DNA of 64,000 nucleotides from Dyadobacter sp. CY326 (GTDB lineage Bacteria > Bacteroidota > Bacteroidia > Cytophagales > Spirosomataceae), in contig NZ_JAJUXI010000002.1 of assembly GCF_021390515.1 (NCBI RefSeq), forward strand, positions 849,634 through 913,633. The letters run 5' to 3'. Both the position numbers and the translations under genes were made by a program. Within the stretch, counting starts at the first letter, position 1. Every line of letters begins with the position of its first letter. Under the pieces are notes generated by a model, which was not told the origin of the DNA, did not search any database, and was given only the letters and a program-made list of their open reading frames with translations. This document shows positions 1-9,735 of the stretch, one piece after another.

Positions 1-1020
1 GCTGCATTGAAATACAAATTTGTGACCAATCTTGGTTATCAGGACGAATTGGAATCCTATTTGAAAAGAGATTTGAAAGTGGAGGAGAAGAAAAAAATCG
101 CTTACGTTGGAGTCGATAAATATCTCAAAGGCGGTAGCAAAGTGGACGATGGCGATTTCAACAAACGCATAGGTGTGCTTGTGGCCGAAGGCGAGATTAC
201 TTCCGGCGACGGCAGCGATGAGAGCATTGGTTCAGACAAATTTGTAAAAGAACTGAAAGCAATCCGTGAAAATGACAAGATTAAAGCCATTGTAATCCGC
301 ATCAATTCCCCAGGCGGAAGCGCGCTGGCTTCGGATGTAATGTGGAGAGAAATTCAGATTACGGCCAAGAAGAAACCGGTTATTGCATCCATGTCTGATG
401 TTGCGGCTTCTGGCGGTTACTATATGGCCATGGGTTGTGATAAAATCGTTGCTCAGCCAAACACCATTACAGGCTCGATTGGAATATTTGGATTGATTTT
501 CAATGTTTCAGACTTCATGAACAATAAGCTGGGCGTTACTTTCGACGGCGTCGGCACAAGTCCACATGCGGATTGGCCAACTGCAACGCGTGAGATGACG
601 GAATTTGAGAAATCAATGATCCAGAAAGGTGTGAATGAAGGTTATGAAACATTTACCAAAAAAGCAGCTGCTGGCAGAAAAATGTCGGTTGAAAAACTAA
701 AAAGCCTTGCACAAGGCCGCGTTTGGTCTGGTGTGGAAGCGAAGCAAAACGGCTTGGTGGATGTTCTGGGAGGCGTTGATGATGCGATCAGAATTGCCGC
801 AAAAGCAGCAAAATTAAATGAAGGTGATTACCGTGTTCGTTACTATCCAGAAAAGAAAAAGCCTTTCGAAGAGCTTTTCACCAAAGTAATGGGAGACAAT
901 GAGGAAAAAGCGACGACCAAAGCGCTCGGCGAACTTGCTCCTTATGCCAAAATGTATAAAAAATTAATGAATATGGGCGGAACGCAAACCAGAATGCCAT
1001 TCAAATTGGTCATTCGGTAA
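1..1020 (+). CDS. sppA: Signal peptide peptidase SppA, 67K type (5' truncated by window edge)
   Basis: This is the C-terminal part of a membrane-anchored serine protease that cleaves leftover signal peptides. The reading frame is open to the first base of the window, so the TTG at 7 is not a credible start and the N-terminal repeat lies outside. The visible part holds an SppA/ClpP-crotonase fold: INSPGGSA near residues 100-106 counted from base 7, then DVAASGGYYMAMG, whose Ser (about residue 135) matches the nucleophile of the C-terminal repeat in long SppA proteins. The general-base Lys would lie in the missing N-terminal repeat. The stop lies 6 bp from the convergent yihY stop, with no clear terminator between them. 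The family assignment is firm; the full length is unknown. Confidence 0.93.
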   Translation, partial: AALKYKFVTNLGYQDELESYLKRDLKVEEKKKIAYVGVDKYLKGGSKVDDGDFNKRIGVLVAEGEITSGDGSDESIGSDKFVKELKAIRENDKIKAIVIRINSPGGSALASDVMWREIQITAKKKPVIASMSDVAASGGYYMAMGCDKIVAQPNTITGSIGIFGLIFNVSDFMNNKLGVTFDGVGTSPHADWPTATREMTEFEKSMIQKGVNEGYETFTKKAAAGRKMSVEKLKSLAQGRVWSGVEAKQNGLVDVLGGVDDAIRIAAKAAKLNEGDYRVRYYPEKKKPFEELFTKVMGDNEEKATTKALGELAPYAKMYKKLMNMGGTQTRMPFKLVIR

Positions 1021-1026
1021 GCAACC

Positions 1027-1950
1027 TTAATCGACGATTACTTTACCCGTTTTTTCGTCAAGTTCTTTTCTTATAACCAGGACGGCGTGTTTATTTGGAG
1101 CAATCCCAACGCCGTCCTGTTTTGCATAAACCTTGGTAAACTCAGCTCCGAAATAAAGGATAATGGACGAGTAATAAATCCAGGTTAGCAAGATCACAAT
1201 GGACGCCGACGTGCCATAAGCTGCTCCTAAGTCAGATTGGCCGAGGTAAAAGGTGATTACAAATTTGCCGACCAAGAATAAAATGGCTGTAAAACTTGCG
1301 CCTACAATGCATTCCTTCCATCTCAATTCCCCGTCCGGTAAGACTTTGAAAATCACGGTGAATAATGATGTGATAATAGTAAGAACGAGGGCAAGATTTA
1401 CAATGTAAAAGAGCACCACAGAGCCTTCGGAAAAGTATCTTTCCAATCGATTACTAAGCACGTCCACCAAGGCGCTTGCTCCCAGTGAAACAACAAGGAG
1501 AAAACCCAGCGTAAGAATTAAGGAAAAGGAAATGAGGCGGTTTTTAAGATATTGAAGCCAGCCTTTTTTGGGTTTGGATTTGATAGCCCAGATGTAATTA
1601 ATCGAATCCTGCATTTCCGCAAAAACTCCTGTTGCACCAATCAGTAACGTCCCGATCCCAATCGCAGCCGCAATTCCTGATTTGTTAGAAAGTTCGGCAT
1701 TTTTGAGAATCTCCTGTAATTGTATCGCTGCATTCGCTCCAACCAATCCCCGGATTTGTCCAAACAACTCGCCCTGAATGGCATCACGTCCAAAAAAAAT
1801 GCTGAACACCGAAATGATGACCAGCAACATAGGAGCTAACGAGAATATGGTGTAATATGAAAGGGCGGCACTCAGTTTCAGCCCATTGTCATTCATAAAT
1901 TCACTGAAACTTTCTTGGAGGATTGAGAAATACAGCTTTATTTTCTTCAT
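1027..1950 (-). CDS. YihY/BrkB family inner-membrane protein
   Basis: A 307-residue polytopic protein of the YihY/virulence factor BrkB family, once misnamed ribonuclease BN. The family has about six membrane helices and no agreed biochemical function; transport or envelope roles have been suggested. The sequence shows the family's N-terminal pattern: an amphipathic start, then DNGLKLSAALSYYTIFSLAP around residues 20-40, a hydrophobic hairpin, and a C-terminal helix ending ILYFGAEFTKVYA (about residues 264-276), which is a typical BrkB signature. The length is normal for the family. It is convergent with sppA and lies upstream of nothing on its own strand, so it is probably monocistronic. The function is not inferred further. 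Confidence 0.9.
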   Translation of the reverse strand: MKKIKLYFSILQESFSEFMNDNGLKLSAALSYYTIFSLAPMLLVIISVFSIFFGRDAIQGELFGQIRGLVGANAAIQLQEILKNAELSNKSGIAAAIGIGTLLIGATGVFAEMQDSINYIWAIKSKPKKGWLQYLKNRLISFSLILTLGFLLVVSLGASALVDVLSNRLERYFSEGSVVLFYIVNLALVLTIITSLFTVIFKVLPDGELRWKECIVGASFTAILFLVGKFVITFYLGQSDLGAAYGTSASIVILLTWIYYSSIILYFGAEFTKVYAKQDGVGIAPNKHAVLVIRKELDEKTGKVIVD

Positions 1951-2032
1951 GATTGCTTTTCTGACTATTGCAATTTGATAATATAGCAGCTAAACCCAAA
2001 TATCCATGCCAATGCGGTTTATGAAGCCGGTT

Positions 2033-3271
2033 TTACAAAAGCAACCCTGCAAGCGTCGCCGACATATAAGATGCTAACGTTCCACAAATAAGCGCTTTAA
2101 AGCCGAGTCGTGCCAGGTCGGCGCGGCGGGAAGGAGCAAGCTCCCCGATTCCTCCCACCTGAATGGCGATGGAGCTGAAATTGGCAAAACCACACAACGC
2201 AAAACTCGTTATGACAATGGTTTTGTGGTCCAAAGTGTCTTTCATTTTTACGAGATCAAGATAAGCAACAAACTCATTGATCACCATTTTCGTCCCCATT
2301 AACGAACCGGCAGCTTCAATGTCTTTTCCCGGAACGCCCATTGCCCAGGCAAAAACGGAAAACACTTTTCCAAGAAGGAAATTGAAGCTTAGTTGAGGAA
2401 AAGCAAACAATCCGCCAATTAAACCAAGCAAATAATCAAGCAAAGCGACCAATGCAATAAAGCCGATTAACATAGCAATGACATTGAACCCAACCTTCAA
2501 ACCTTCGCCAGCTCCCGCAGCAATTGCGTCTAACAAATTCGCGTGCGTTTTTTTAATTTCGAGCTTTACGACGCCTTTTGTGTTCGAATGTTCCGTTTCA
2601 GGAAAAACGATTTTTGAAATAACCAATGCGCCCGGAGCCGCCATTAAGCTAGCTGCGATCAGATAAGGAGCAGGAACGCCCAATGAGATATAAACGGCCA
2701 TAACGCCGCCAGCAATGCAAGCGAAACTTCCTGTCATTGAAGCCATTAGCTCTGAATTGGTCATGTTTTTCAAGTAAGGCTTGATCATGATCTGCGCCTC
2801 CACCTGACCCACAAATGTGCTCGCAACATTGGATAATGCCTCCGCGCCACTTACGCCCATAAGCCAGTAAACACCGCGTGCAATGACAGAAACCACGCGC
2901 TGCATAATGCCCAAATGGTAAAGCATGTTTACCAAAACAGCAACAAAAATGATTGTTGGAATTACTTTGAAAAAGAAGACGAAGTCGTTTCCGGGGCCAA
3001 ATGCCTTTTGCATTAATTCCGGACGGACGAGTGTTCCAAAAACAAAATCGGCTCCACGGTCCGAAAAGGAGAGTAATTTTTGAACTTTGTCTCCTAACCA
3101 TTGAAAAATGGCTTGTCCGGTTTCTGTACGAAGAATAAAAACGGCGAGACCAAATTGAAGTGCCAACCCCACGCCTACTGTCCGGTAATTGATTGCTTTT
3201 CTATTATTCGACATCGCGAATGCAACGCCGAGGATCAATATGATACCCAGTAGTCCCGTAAATCTTTCCAT
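2033..3271 (-). CDS. NupC/CNT-family nucleoside transporter
   Basis: A 412-residue concentrative nucleoside transporter, expected to import nucleosides by cation symport across the inner membrane. It has the hydrophobic N-terminal helices, a gate region, and the conserved C-terminal core: NEFVAYLDL near residues 330-338, then NFSSIAIQVGGIGELAPSRR and a final helix pair. These are diagnostic of the CNT family (NupC in E. coli has a similar length). The ATG is followed directly by a membrane helix with no signal peptide, as expected. It lies 82 bp upstream of yihY on the same strand without an obvious terminator, so co-transcription is possible. Substrate specificity (pyrimidine or purine) and H+ versus Na+ coupling cannot be read safely. 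Confidence 0.93.
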   Translation of the reverse strand: MERFTGLLGIILILGVAFAMSNNRKAINYRTVGVGLALQFGLAVFILRTETGQAIFQWLGDKVQKLLSFSDRGADFVFGTLVRPELMQKAFGPGNDFVFFFKVIPTIIFVAVLVNMLYHLGIMQRVVSVIARGVYWLMGVSGAEALSNVASTFVGQVEAQIMIKPYLKNMTNSELMASMTGSFACIAGGVMAVYISLGVPAPYLIAASLMAAPGALVISKIVFPETEHSNTKGVVKLEIKKTHANLLDAIAAGAGEGLKVGFNVIAMLIGFIALVALLDYLLGLIGGLFAFPQLSFNFLLGKVFSVFAWAMGVPGKDIEAAGSLMGTKMVINEFVAYLDLVKMKDTLDHKTIVITSFALCGFANFSSIAIQVGGIGELAPSRRADLARLGFKALICGTLASYMSATLAGLLL

Positions 3272-3366
3272 AAATTGTTAAGTCGCCCCTGTCAAAAAGG
3301 TGCAAAATAACAACAAATTAATTGGAAGCTGCGAAATCTGTAAAATATAGGAGATTAAGCCAGAGA

Positions 3367-3915
3367 TTATTTGGCAGCGATTACTGGCTCGGGTGCAGTC
3401 GCTAACTCGTCTGAGTGACGATGAATGATTTTCCACCCGTCTTTTTCGCGATGGAACACAATTGTTACATGCAGGTTGAGGCTGGTTCCGTCTGCTAAAA
3501 TGTAATGTTCTTTTTGCAGCACATAACCTTGTTCGGCGCTGGCACTGCTCGCAATTTTCTCAACATTGTAAAGGTTGTTGCCCGCAATCTTTTTGTTGAA
3601 TGCATCGAGGCTCTTTTCCACTGCTTCCCAACCTTTTGATTCCTGTGCATTCATTCCACAAAAGTTGGTGACTTCCGCAGTCCGCGACCATAATGACTTG
3701 TAGGTTGAAGGGTTTCCTTCTGCAAACTCCTGATTGCCAAGCTGCAACTTTGCAACAACGTCAGAGAAAGAAGCCTTTTGCTGCAAACCGATATTGGATA
3801 CGGTTTGCAGATTGATCGGATTTAATGGTAAAACTTGCTCACGGGTCTTTGTTCTGTACTTAAATGACGAAGCAATGAGGATGAGTAAGATGAAAACGGA
3901 AATATTTCTATTCAT
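3367..3915 (-). CDS. Secreted NTF2-like/SnoaL-type protein
   Basis: A protein of about 182 residues. The preferred start is the ATG at 3915, because it opens directly into a signal-peptide-like stretch (MNRNISVFILLILIASS); the longer frame from 3954 would put 13 extra residues in front. The mature part resembles the NTF2/SnoaL/DUF4440 cone fold: an N-terminal helix, a TYKSLWSRT-type segment, and C-terminal strands LHVTIVFHREKDGWKIIHRH, the usual ending of SnoaL-like domains that measure or bind small ligands. No catalytic residues can be assigned. A second small secreted NTF2-like gene lies at 49945. The fold is likely; the role is unknown. Confidence 0.75.
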   Translation of the reverse strand: MNRNISVFILLILIASSFKYRTKTREQVLPLNPINLQTVSNIGLQQKASFSDVVAKLQLGNQEFAEGNPSTYKSLWSRTAEVTNFCGMNAQESKGWEAVEKSLDAFNKKIAGNNLYNVEKIASSASAEQGYVLQKEHYILADGTSLNLHVTIVFHREKDGWKIIHRHSDELATAPEPVIAAK

Positions 3916-4060
3916 GGCTAATAAACTAAAACGCTTACTTAAATTCTTAGACAAATATTCAATGTTAAAACTTAAAAAAATAGCGTAGTTATACCTGTTT
4001 ACAGCACGTTATACACCCTTATTACGGGATTTGACAAAGAAAAGTATATAGAAAGCCAAT

Positions 4061-4093
4061 AAAAATGGGAGAACAAGTTGCCTTGTCCTCCCA
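4061..4093 (-). terminator. Rho-independent terminator of metH
   Basis: Twelve-base arms at 4066-4077 and 4082-4093 form a hairpin with one G-U pair and a 4-nt loop. On the minus strand it is followed by a short T-rich run. It starts 22 bp after the metH stop. Confidence 0.85.
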
Positions 4094-4115
4094 ATGAACC
4101 TTAATTATGAAATTT

Positions 4116-7100
4116 TTAATATCCCAAAACAGGAGAAAGCCATTTTTCGACGTCTTCCAAAGGCATGTTTTTCCTATGGGCGTAATCCTCAACTTGGTCT
4201 TTAAATATCTTACCCACAGGGAAATAGCGACTTTCAGGGTGCGAGAAATACCAACCGCTTACACTGCTTGCCGGATACATTGCAAAACTTTCTGTTAATG
4301 TAATTCCTAGCTGTTCGGCATTGAGCAAGTCAAACAACATTCGCTTCTCTGTATGGTCCGGGCAGGCGGGATAACCTGGTGCGGGTCGGATGCCGGCATA
4401 GCCTTCCTTGATAAGATCTTCGTTGCTCAATGTCTCGTCTTTGGCATAACCCCAAAGCTCCTTGCGAACACGCTCATGCATCAGTTCAGCCAATGCTTCA
4501 ACCAAACGATCCGCCAGGGCTTTCACCATGATGCTATTATAATCGTCGTGGTCTTTTTCATATTTATCCAAAAGTGCTTCGATGCCGATTCCGGCTGTGA
4601 CAGCAAAACCGCCAATGTAATCGGTTTGGCCTGTTTCAAGCGGGGCAACGAAATCGGATAAGCAGTAATTGGCAAGATTCGACGCTTTTTGGCTTTGCTG
4701 ACGCAAATGATGCAAAACAGCAGCCGTATCCGCAACCAGTTCACCCGCATTCAGATTTTCAGTTGCATGCTGGCTTATTTTGTATTCGATATGCTGGTGC
4801 GAACCGTGTCTTTCGCAAGGCACTTCGCGCGTGGCTTCTTCGAAATGATGCAAAACAATGTCATCCTGAATCGCATTTGCTGGCCAAAAACCGATCACAG
4901 CCTTTGCTTTCAACGTTTTATCACGAATGATCTCTCCTAAAAGAACGGCTGCATCTTCATATAAGCGCGTTGCTTCTGCTCCTACGACTTTGTCTTCGAA
5001 AATCTTTGGATACTTTCCGTGCAACTGCCATGTTTGGAAAAATGGCGTCCAATCAATGTATTTGGCAATGTCGGCCAGACTGTAATCATCGTAAACCCTT
5101 GTTCCTAAAAACTGTGGTTTCGTTGCCTGGAAGCTGCTCCAATCAATTTTCGCTTTATTTTCACGCGCTTTTCCAATTGCAACGTGCGCTTTTTCGCCGC
5201 CTCTTTTTGCGTGATCTTCGCGCAGTTTTGCGTATTCAGCCTTAATATCCGCCAACACATCTGCCTGACTCTGATCATTTTGAATCAGTTTTCCAGCAAC
5301 AGGAACGGATCTTGAAGCATCTAAAACGTGGATCACAGCACCTGAATAGTTGGGGTCAATTTTAACTGCCGTGTGTATACGCGAAGTCGTAGCACCTCCG
5401 ATCAAAAGTGGCATTTTGAAGTTCCGGCGCTCCATTTCTTTTGCGACGCCGACCATTTCATCCAGCGACGGCGTGATCAATCCAGACAAACCGATAATGT
5501 CCACATTGTGCTCAATGGCAGCTGCCAGGATCTTATCCGTCGGCACCATTACGCCGAGGTCGATAATTTCGTAATTGTTACAGCCCAGCACCACGCCTAC
5601 AATGTTTTTCCCAATGTCGTGGACATCGCCTTTCACCGTTGCGAGCAAGATTTTACCGGCTGAATTGTTCCCTTCGCTTTTTTCCGCTTCAATGTAAGGC
5701 TGCAAATAAGCCACGGCTTTCTTCATCACGCGTGCCGATTTTACAACTTGCGGCAGGAACATTTTTCCTTCTCCAAAAAGATCGCCAACAATGCTCATTC
5801 CGTCCATTAAAGGGCCCTCAATCACCTCCAATGGCCTTGTAAACAAATGTCTGCATTCTTCCGTATCCTCATCAATGTAATCCGAAATGCCTTTTACCAA
5901 GGAATGCGAAATCCGCTCCTTAACCGGCAATTCTCTCCATGAAAGATCGGGGCCGCTTTGCGATTTCCCCTTATCTTTCACTGTTTCTGCATAAGCAACC
6001 AAGCGCTCTGTTGAATCAGCACGGCGGTTAAGCAGCACATCCTCAACCAGTTCCAGAACATCTTTCGGGATTTCATCATAAATGCCGATTTGCGCAGCAT
6101 TCACAATTCCCATGTCCATTCCCGCGCGGATTGCATGATACAAAAACGCAGTGTGAATGGCTTCGCGAACAGGTTCATTTCCTCTGAAACTGAAAGAAAC
6201 ATTGGAAACGCCACCTGAAACTTTGGCATGCGGCAGGTTTTCTTTAATCCAGCGAACGGCATTAATGAAGTCCACCGCATAGTTATTATGCTCTTCCATT
6301 CCGGTCGCAACCGTCAGGATATTTGGGTCAAAAATGATGTCCTCGGCTGGGAACCCAACTTCCTCTGTCAGAATGCGATAAGCTCTGGAACAGATTTCAA
6401 TGCGTCGTTCCAGATTATCCGCCTGACCTTGTTCGTCAAACGCCATTACTACCGTCGCGGCGCCATAGCGCAACACGGTTCTCGCCGCTTCCTTGAACTT
6501 TTCTTCGCCCTCTTTCAAAGAAATGGAGTTCACGATTGACTTGCCCTGCACACATTTAAGTCCCGATTCGATGACTTCCCATTTCGAAGAATCGATCATT
6601 AACGGCACTTTGGAAATGTCGGGTTCGGAAACAATGAGGTTAACAAAAGTCTTCATTGCTTCAACACCGTCGATCATCCCTTCGTCCAGGTTAACGTCAA
6701 TCACCTGCGCGCCGCTCTCAACCTGTTCGCGGGCTATGGCAAGCGCCTCATCATACTTGCCTTCACGCACGAGACGGGCAAATTTCTTTGACCCGGTCAC
6801 ATTGCAACGCTCACCAATGTTCACAAAATTGCTTAACTGATTGATCTTAACCGGCTCTAAACCAGATAATTTCATGACCGTTTCATTGGATGGCAAAGTC
6901 CTAGGATTATACTTTACTGCCAGGTCCGCAATAACGCGAATGTGATCGGGCGTTGTTCCGCAGCAGCCGCCGATGATATTGATCAGATTGTCCCTCAAAA
7001 ATCCGTCAATAACTTCGCCCATTTGCTCGGGGGACTCGTCATATTCGCCCATTTCGTTTGGTAACCCAGCATTGGGGTGCGCCGATGTGAAAAATGGCGC

Positions 7101-7940
7101 TTCCTTAGCCAGAATCTGAACATAAGGCCGCATTAAATCTGCTCCTAATGCGCAGTTTAAGCCAACAGATAATAACGGCAAATGCGAAACAGAAGTCAAG
7201 AATGCTTCCGTCGTTTGTCCCGATAATGTCCGTCCGGATGCATCTGTAATTGTGCCTGAGATCATGATAGGCAATGCCTCGCCCGGCGTGTTTCTCCACG
7301 ATTCCAGCCGCTCGACTTTGCCATTTCTGGCATCAACAAAAAATTGATCTATTGCAAAAAGCGCTGCTTTTGCATTCAATGTGTCAAATATGGTTTCAAC
7401 CAGCAGCAAATCGCAACCGCCGTCCGTTAAGCCTCTAATTTGCTCATAATAAGCTTCTACAAGCTGATCAAAGCTGATTGCGCGGTAACCTGGGTTGTTT
7501 ACATCCGGCGAAAGTGACGCAGTCCGGTTAGTAGGCCCTATCGAACCCGCAACGAAACGTGGCTTATCAGGATCTTTTTCCGTGAATTCGTCTGCAACTT
7601 CCCTGGCAAGTCTGGCCGACTCGAAGTTAAGCTCGTAAACGAGCTCTTCCATGCCATAATCGGCCATGGCAATGGTCGTTCCTGAAAATGTGTTGGTTTC
7701 AGCAATATCAGCTCCCGCGTCAAAATATGCGGCGTGAATGGCTTTTATAACGTCTGGCCGAGTTAGCGAAAGCAAATCATTATTGCCTTTTACATCGCGC
7801 GGCCAGTCTTTGAAACGCTCGCCTCTGTAATCATGATCTTCCAGTTTATACCGCTGGATCATCGTTCCCATAGCGCCGTCAAGCACAAGAATGCGACTTT
7901 TCAGGATTTCACGGATGTTTGCGTTTTGCGTTGCTACCAT
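4116..7940 (-). CDS. metH: Cobalamin-dependent methionine synthase MetH
   Basis: A 1274-residue enzyme that transfers a methyl group from 5-methyltetrahydrofolate through cobalamin to homocysteine, giving methionine. All four modules are present. The homocysteine domain (about 1-340) has zinc ligands Cys263 in GLNCALG and Cys326/Cys327 in [10 protein letters not shown]. The folate-binding TIM barrel spans about 365-635. The cap plus cobalamin-binding domain (about 670-900) has DVHDIGKN at 772-779, where His774 is the lower axial ligand. The C-terminal reactivation domain has [11 protein letters not shown], which binds S-adenosylmethionine. The length is slightly above the E. coli enzyme (1227). 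It has its own promoter (8003-8034) and terminator. A B12-independent isozyme, metE, lies 10 kb away under a cobalamin riboswitch, so this enzyme should dominate when B12 is available. Confidence 0.98.
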   Translation of the reverse strand: MVATQNANIREILKSRILVLDGAMGTMIQRYKLEDHDYRGERFKDWPRDVKGNNDLLSLTRPDVIKAIHAAYFDAGADIAETNTFSGTTIAMADYGMEELVYELNFESARLAREVADEFTEKDPDKPRFVAGSIGPTNRTASLSPDVNNPGYRAISFDQLVEAYYEQIRGLTDGGCDLLLVETIFDTLNAKAALFAIDQFFVDARNGKVERLESWRNTPGEALPIMISGTITDASGRTLSGQTTEAFLTSVSHLPLLSVGLNCALGADLMRPYVQILAKEAPFFTSAHPNAGLPNEMGEYDESPEQMGEVIDGFLRDNLINIIGGCCGTTPDHIRVIADLAVKYNPRTLPSNETVMKLSGLEPVKINQLSNFVNIGERCNVTGSKKFARLVREGKYDEALAIAREQVESGAQVIDVNLDEGMIDGVEAMKTFVNLIVSEPDISKVPLMIDSSKWEVIESGLKCVQGKSIVNSISLKEGEEKFKEAARTVLRYGAATVVMAFDEQGQADNLERRIEICSRAYRILTEEVGFPAEDIIFDPNILTVATGMEEHNNYAVDFINAVRWIKENLPHAKVSGGVSNVSFSFRGNEPVREAIHTAFLYHAIRAGMDMGIVNAAQIGIYDEIPKDVLELVEDVLLNRRADSTERLVAYAETVKDKGKSQSGPDLSWRELPVKERISHSLVKGISDYIDEDTEECRHLFTRPLEVIEGPLMDGMSIVGDLFGEGKMFLPQVVKSARVMKKAVAYLQPYIEAEKSEGNNSAGKILLATVKGDVHDIGKNIVGVVLGCNNYEIIDLGVMVPTDKILAAAIEHNVDIIGLSGLITPSLDEMVGVAKEMERRNFKMPLLIGGATTSRIHTAVKIDPNYSGAVIHVLDASRSVPVAGKLIQNDQSQADVLADIKAEYAKLREDHAKRGGEKAHVAIGKARENKAKIDWSSFQATKPQFLGTRVYDDYSLADIAKYIDWTPFFQTWQLHGKYPKIFEDKVVGAEATRLYEDAAVLLGEIIRDKTLKAKAVIGFWPANAIQDDIVLHHFEEATREVPCERHGSHQHIEYKISQHATENLNAGELVADTAAVLHHLRQQSQKASNLANYCLSDFVAPLETGQTDYIGGFAVTAGIGIEALLDKYEKDHDDYNSIMVKALADRLVEALAELMHERVRKELWGYAKDETLSNEDLIKEGYAGIRPAPGYPACPDHTEKRMLFDLLNAEQLGITLTESFAMYPASSVSGWYFSHPESRYFPVGKIFKDQVEDYAHRKNMPLEDVEKWLSPVLGY

Positions 7941-8002
7941 TTTATCGTATTTGTGTTAGCTAATAATGTTGTGCGGAATTATTCCAATCTCAACTTGGAA
8001 AG

Positions 8003-8034
8003 CAAATTTAACCTAAATAGATGTTTTGTTCAAA
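8003..8034 (-). promoter_or_regulatory. Predicted Bacteroidetes-type promoter of metH
   Basis: On the minus strand TTTG (8031-8034) is followed after 20 nt by TAAATTTG (8003-8010), a full match to the Bacteroidetes consensus TTTG-N19/20-TAnnTTTG. It lies about 63 bp upstream of the metH ATG. I see no riboswitch in this leader. Confidence 0.7.
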
Positions 8035-8134
8035 AAAATCAAAAAATTCAGACTAATAGTCTACTGACTTTTAAATCGATAAATTATTTATCTATATTCG
8101 CCCGGTTCGAAAAGTGAATTAAGATATTCTATCT

Positions 8135-8611
8135 ATGTATAATCCCGACGAAACGGATGCCAAAATCCTGCATTATCTGCAACAGGACGCCACCCTGAAA
8201 ACAAGGGAACTTTCGGAAAAGTTGAACCTATCATACACACCTGTTTATGAGCGTGTTAGAAGACTCGAAAAAGAAGGGATCATCAAGAAATACGTCGCCC
8301 TGGTCGACCGTGAAAAGGTTGGGAAAAAGCTGATGGCTTTCTGCAACATTGCATTGAAAGAGCATTCGAAATCTATGGGAGAAAAATTTGTGAAGGCTGT
8401 GGTGGCAATGCCGGAAGTGATGGAATGCTTTAATATCTCAGGTGATTACGACTTTTTACTGAAAGTCGTGGTCGACGATATGTCTCAGTATCAGCAGTTT
8501 TTAATGCAAAAGCTTGGCTCACTCGAAAATATCGGAAGCACGCATAGCTTATTTGTAATGGGAGAAATCAAAAATTCGTCGGCATTGGAAATGCACGTCC
8601 AAAAAAAATAA
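8135..8611 (+). CDS. Lrp/AsnC family transcriptional regulator
   Basis: A 158-residue feast/famine regulator. Residues about 6-60 form the winged helix-turn-helix (DAKILHYLQQDATLKTRELS, then LSYTPVYERVRRLEKEGII). Residues about 65-150 form the RAM domain (alpha/beta ferredoxin-like, ISGDYDFLLKVVVDDM), which oligomerises and binds amino acids. It is divergent from metH across a 194-bp intergenic region, so it is well placed to sense an amino acid and act on metH or itself; that target is an inference from position only. Length and domain order are normal. A hairpin beginning at its stop codon reads better as a terminator for the opposite strand. Confidence 0.95.
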   Translation: MYNPDETDAKILHYLQQDATLKTRELSEKLNLSYTPVYERVRRLEKEGIIKKYVALVDREKVGKKLMAFCNIALKEHSKSMGEKFVKAVVAMPEVMECFNISGDYDFLLKVVVDDMSQYQQFLMQKLGSLENIGSTHSLFVMGEIKNSSALEMHVQKK

Positions 8612-8640
8612 ATACGGCGCCGGAAATTCCAGGCCGTATT
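8601..8640 (-). terminator. Rho-independent terminator for minus-strand transcription
   Basis: Arms AATACGGC (8611-8618) and GCCGTATT (8633-8640) are followed on the minus strand by a T-rich run (8601-8610). The run overlaps the last codons of the convergent Lrp-type gene. Confidence 0.7.
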
Positions 8641-8664
8641 CCAACTCACCCCTAACAAAAACTT

Positions 8665-8887
8665 TTAATGCTTTTTACCTCGTTTAAAAGGCTTCTCCAA
8701 TTTTTTATCAAAAGAGCCATCTGCATTGAACAGCAAAACCTTCACAGCATTATCGACTGAAATCGCGACAAAGTAAGCGCCATCCGCATTCGTCGCCGCC
8801 ACTTGTATTGTGCTTCCCGCATAATTGGCGACATGCTGTGATCTACACAGCAACAAACATAATCAGCAAAAGAGAAATTTTCTTCAT
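8665..8887 (-). pseudogene. Small secreted protein, frameshifted in its signal peptide
   Basis: Reading the minus strand, an ATG at 8887 opens a good signal-peptide start (MKKISLLLIMFVAV) but stops at TAG (8843-8845). The next reading frame then runs without a stop to 8665 and encodes a plausible mature chain, with segments GSTIQVAATNADGAYFVAIS and NAVKVLLFNADGSF and a basic C-terminus RGKKH. The two halves lie in adjacent frames, so one deleted base (or two inserted) near 8846-8856 would restore a secreted protein of about 73 residues. A TTG at 8856 also opens the second frame but would give no signal peptide. This is either a genuine pseudogene or a sequencing or assembly error. The family is not recognised. 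Confidence 0.6.
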
Positions 8888-9120
8888 AGTCTTATCCACG
8901 GGTTTTTGTGAATGTAAATTACTGTTCTTTTAGGATTACGCCCGCGGATTTACGGCTGTTGCATTTCACTGTTCATTTTTTAACAAAAAAGGCTCTTAAC
9001 GTTTTTTAAGACTGATTTATAGCGGGTTAAAATTTAAATTGATAATTTTTGCAACATAATTATCGGGATAACCGTAATCCTAATTAAGCAATCAATCCCT
9101 GACAAACTGATCCTCTAACT

Positions 9121-9735
9121 TTGCTCTTCGGAAGAAAAATATCTTTTAACGAAAACGACTTTGATACAGTCGTTGCTGCGTGCATTGCAGGCAATCATCA
9201 GGCACAAAGACATCTTTACAAGCAGTTTTTTGGCTATTCGAAAAGCATTTGTCTGCGCTACACATCTACAACCGAAGAGGCGGAGGAAGTTTTGAATGAG
9301 GGTTTTTTGAAGGTTTTTAATAACTTAGGTAAATATGATTCCAATCACCCGTTCAAAGCCTGGCTGAGAACGATCATGGTGAACACGGCGATCAGTTATT
9401 ATCGCAAGCACAAGAAGCACAGCGAAGATGTGATTGCCCTGGAAGACGCTCCTTATCCCAAATTTGAAGAGGACATCATCAGTCAGATCACGGCGGATGA
9501 GATCCTTGAACTGATCCAAAAGATCAAGCCTATTTACAAAAATGTGTTTTTACTATATGTAGTCGATGGCTATAACCATCGGGAAATAGCAGATTTGCTG
9601 CAAATCAACGAGGCAACCGTTCGCTCCCATTATGTTCGTGCAAGGGCACGTTTGCAGCATTTGATCAAACAATATTACCCAAATCTCTTCCCAAGTGATT
9701 GGGCCGTAAAGTCATTCAGAGGAAATGAAAACTAA
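9121..9735 (+). CDS. ECF RNA polymerase sigma factor
   Basis: A 204-residue sigma-70 family factor of the extracytoplasmic function type. Region 2 spans about residues 18-95 (AGNHQAQRHLYKQFFGYSKS through PFKAWLRTIMVNTAISYYRK) and region 4 spans about 140-190 (FLLYVVDGYNHREIADLLQI then ATVRSHYVRARARL, the helix-turn-helix). The start is TTG at 9121; no ATG or GTG lies in frame upstream near it, and this start gives the usual short leader. Its last 11 bases overlap the start of the next gene, a membrane-anchored anti-sigma candidate, implying translational coupling. An imperfect -7-like element (AATTTTTG) lies near 9045-9052. The regulon is unknown. Confidence 0.93.
   Translation: MLFGRKISFNENDFDTVVAACIAGNHQAQRHLYKQFFGYSKSICLRYTSTTEEAEEVLNEGFLKVFNNLGKYDSNHPFKAWLRTIMVNTAISYYRKHKKHSEDVIALEDAPYPKFEEDIISQITADEILELIQKIKPIYKNVFLLYVVDGYNHREIADLLQINEATVRSHYVRARARLQHLIKQYYPNLFPSDWAVKSFRGNEN

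Noticed and set aside
4523..4750. Many open frames of 60-100 codons antisense to metH and metE
   Set aside because: They follow from codon bias of the true genes, have no starts with context and no family resemblance.
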